A stretch of 13,676 nucleotides of DNA from Zoogloeaceae bacterium (GTDB lineage Bacteria; Pseudomonadota; Gammaproteobacteria; Burkholderiales; Rhodocyclaceae), in NCBI GenBank assembly GCA_031259605.1, contig JAIRLE010000200.1, forward strand, positions 1 through 13,676, in the 5' to 3' direction. Positions 12,603 through 13,676 of this stretch are shown here, in pieces. The notes below the pieces were generated by a model that was given only the letters and a program-made list of their open reading frames with translations, was not told where the DNA came from and made no database searches. Each line of letters starts with the position of its first letter. The first letter of the stretch is position 1. The translations under genes were made by a program, and so were the position numbers.

Positions 12603-13676
12603 TTACCCCTGATTTTTTCCCCTCTTCAGCTTCCCGATTGCCCGCAGGATGAATTCCGGCACGAGGCTGAAGATGTAGATGGCCGCCAGCAGATTGACGC
12701 AGGCGGTCAGCGCGAACAGGGTGGGGATGCTGTAGCCGTGTTTCAGCAGGAGCGCGGCGAAGATCGCGCCGATGACCATGAACAGCGAATTCAGGATATT
12801 GTTGGCGGCGATGACGCGGGCGCGGCAGGCGGCGTCGCTGCGCTGTTGCACCAGCGCGTACAGCGGCACACAATAGATGCCGCCGCATGCGCCCAAAAGC
12901 AGCAGGTCGGCCAGTAGCCGCCAGGTATTGGGGCGGGCAAGCAGTTCGGCCAGGGGAAGCGGAGCGGCAATTGCCGCCGCTACGGGCGAGGCCCAAGCGA
13001 AATCGAGACCGAAAAGCGTCAGGCCAAACGCGCCGAAGGGGACGAGACCGGGTTCCAGTTGGTGTCGGGAAAGTTTTTCGCAAAGCAGCGAACCGCCGCC
13101 GATGCCCACGGAAAACACCGCCAGCGAGAGCGCGATCATGCCGCTGCCGCTGGAGAGCACATTCTTGGTATAGACGGGAAGTTGCGCCAGAAAAACGGAG
13201 CCATAGAGCCAGAACCAGGAAATACCGAGTATGGAGAGAAAAACGGAACGATTCACGCGCGCGAACTGGATGCAGCGCCAGGTTTCGGTAACGGGATTGA
13301 GGCGGATGGCGATCTCCGGCGCGGGCGCGGGCGCGGGAGGAATGCGGCGGCTGGCGAGATAGCCCGCCAGGGCGACGATAAAACTCACGCCGCTGATCCA
13401 GGCCGTGCCGCCGCTGGGCAGAGCCGCGAGCAGGCTGCCGGCCAGTGTGCCGATCAGGATGGAGACAAAAGTCCCCGCCTCCACCAGCGCATTGCCGCCG
13501 ACCAGTTCGCTCGCCGCAAGATGCTGCGGCAGGATGGCGTATTTCAGGGGGCCGAAGAAAGTGGATTGCAGGCCGAGCAAGAAGAGGGCGGCCAACAGGA
13601 TGGAGAGGTTTTCCAGGAAAAAACCCGCCGCCGCAACCAGGATGATGGCGATTTCCAGTATCTTGGTCAGCCGGGC
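12603..13676 (-). CDS. LplT-like MFS transporter (partial, N-terminus outside the window)
   Basis: Inner-membrane major facilitator protein of the lysophospholipid-transporter type; 357 residues visible and the frame stays open to the window edge, so the first helices are missing. The visible part starts with KILEIAIILVAAAGFF, then FFGPLKYAILPQHL, LVGGNALVEAGTFVSILIG, repeated hydrophobic spans (about 9-10), CGGIYCVPLYALVQQRS and ARVIAANNILNSLFMV. LplT flips lysophospholipids inward for re-acylation by Aas. This sequence looks like the MFS half of LplT-Aas fusions, but it stops at LVPEFILRAIGKLKRGKNQG, just where the acyltransferase half would start in fusions. A basic tail of six to eight residues closes it. 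It converges on hppA and is functionally separate from it. The TTG at 13595 is not the real start. Confidence 0.85.
   Translation of the reverse strand, partial: ARLTKILEIAIILVAAAGFFLENLSILLAALFLLGLQSTFFGPLKYAILPQHLAASELVGGNALVEAGTFVSILIGTLAGSLLAALPSGGTAWISGVSFIVALAGYLASRRIPPAPAPAPEIAIRLNPVTETWRCIQFARVNRSVFLSILGISWFWLYGSVFLAQLPVYTKNVLSSGSGMIALSLAVFSVGIGGGSLLCEKLSRHQLEPGLVPFGAFGLTLFGLDFAWASPVAAAIAAPLPLAELLARPNTWRLLADLLLLGACGGIYCVPLYALVQQRSDAACRARVIAANNILNSLFMVIGAIFAALLLKHGYSIPTLFALTACVNLLAAIYIFSLVPEFILRAIGKLKRGKNQG

Noticed and set aside
10279..13083. 934-codon open frame on the minus strand across hppA
   Set aside because: It is antisense to the clear hppA gene, is rich in His, Arg, Gln and Gly in low-complexity runs, and has no recognisable domain. 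Strong G/C bias at third positions of hppA removes stops from the opposite frame.

Overview
The window is GC-rich, tightly packed Proteobacterial DNA. It most resembles a Betaproteobacterium (Rhodocyclales/Nitrosomonadales/Burkholderiales type). This is inferred from a Bug-family substrate-binding protein, a pyrophosphate-dependent phosphofructokinase beside an H+-pumping pyrophosphatase, a long-type adenylate kinase without zinc ligands, and an LplT-like transporter. No rRNA, tRNA, CRISPR array or transposase was seen.

Layout. (1) Positions 1-2654, plus strand: the 3' end of a surface-polysaccharide cluster, with a GT4 glycosyltransferase (cut by the window edge), an extended-SDR sugar epimerase and a small monotopic phosphoglycosyl transferase. 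The last two overlap at ATGA. (2) 2655-2830: a convergent junction with a strong hairpin, a plus-strand terminator and one copy of a dispersed repeat. (3) 5942 down to 2789, minus strand: a coupled three-gene operon encoding a ThiL/PurM-like protein, a FabF-like ketosynthase and a 3beta-HSD/OleD-like SDR. Its pathway is not recognised. A good promoter lies at 6107-6135. (4) 8143 down to 6247, minus strand: a Bug periplasmic binding protein and a Cys-form homologue of the GrdB selenoprotein family, 4 bp apart. (5) 8436-12495, plus strand: adk, pfp and hppA, a module built around adenylates and pyrophosphate. (6) 12603 to the right edge, minus strand: an LplT-like MFS transporter, cut by the window edge.

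How the genes fit together. Region 1 would modify a sugar nucleotide, load a sugar phosphate onto the lipid carrier and extend the glycan. Region 3 looks like a small acyl-condensing and reducing pathway with an unusual ThiL-like partner. Region 4 looks like capture of a small organic substrate followed by thiol chemistry. Region 5 lets glycolysis use PPi and lets the membrane recover PPi energy as a proton gradient.

The least expected features are the ThiL-like/ketosynthase/SDR operon and a short dispersed repeat containing ATCGTAAAACCAAC, with two good and two degenerate copies at gene edges. One copy carries about 107 extra bp with a 14-bp stem, and its right-hand block supplies both a terminator and the last codons of the SDR gene.
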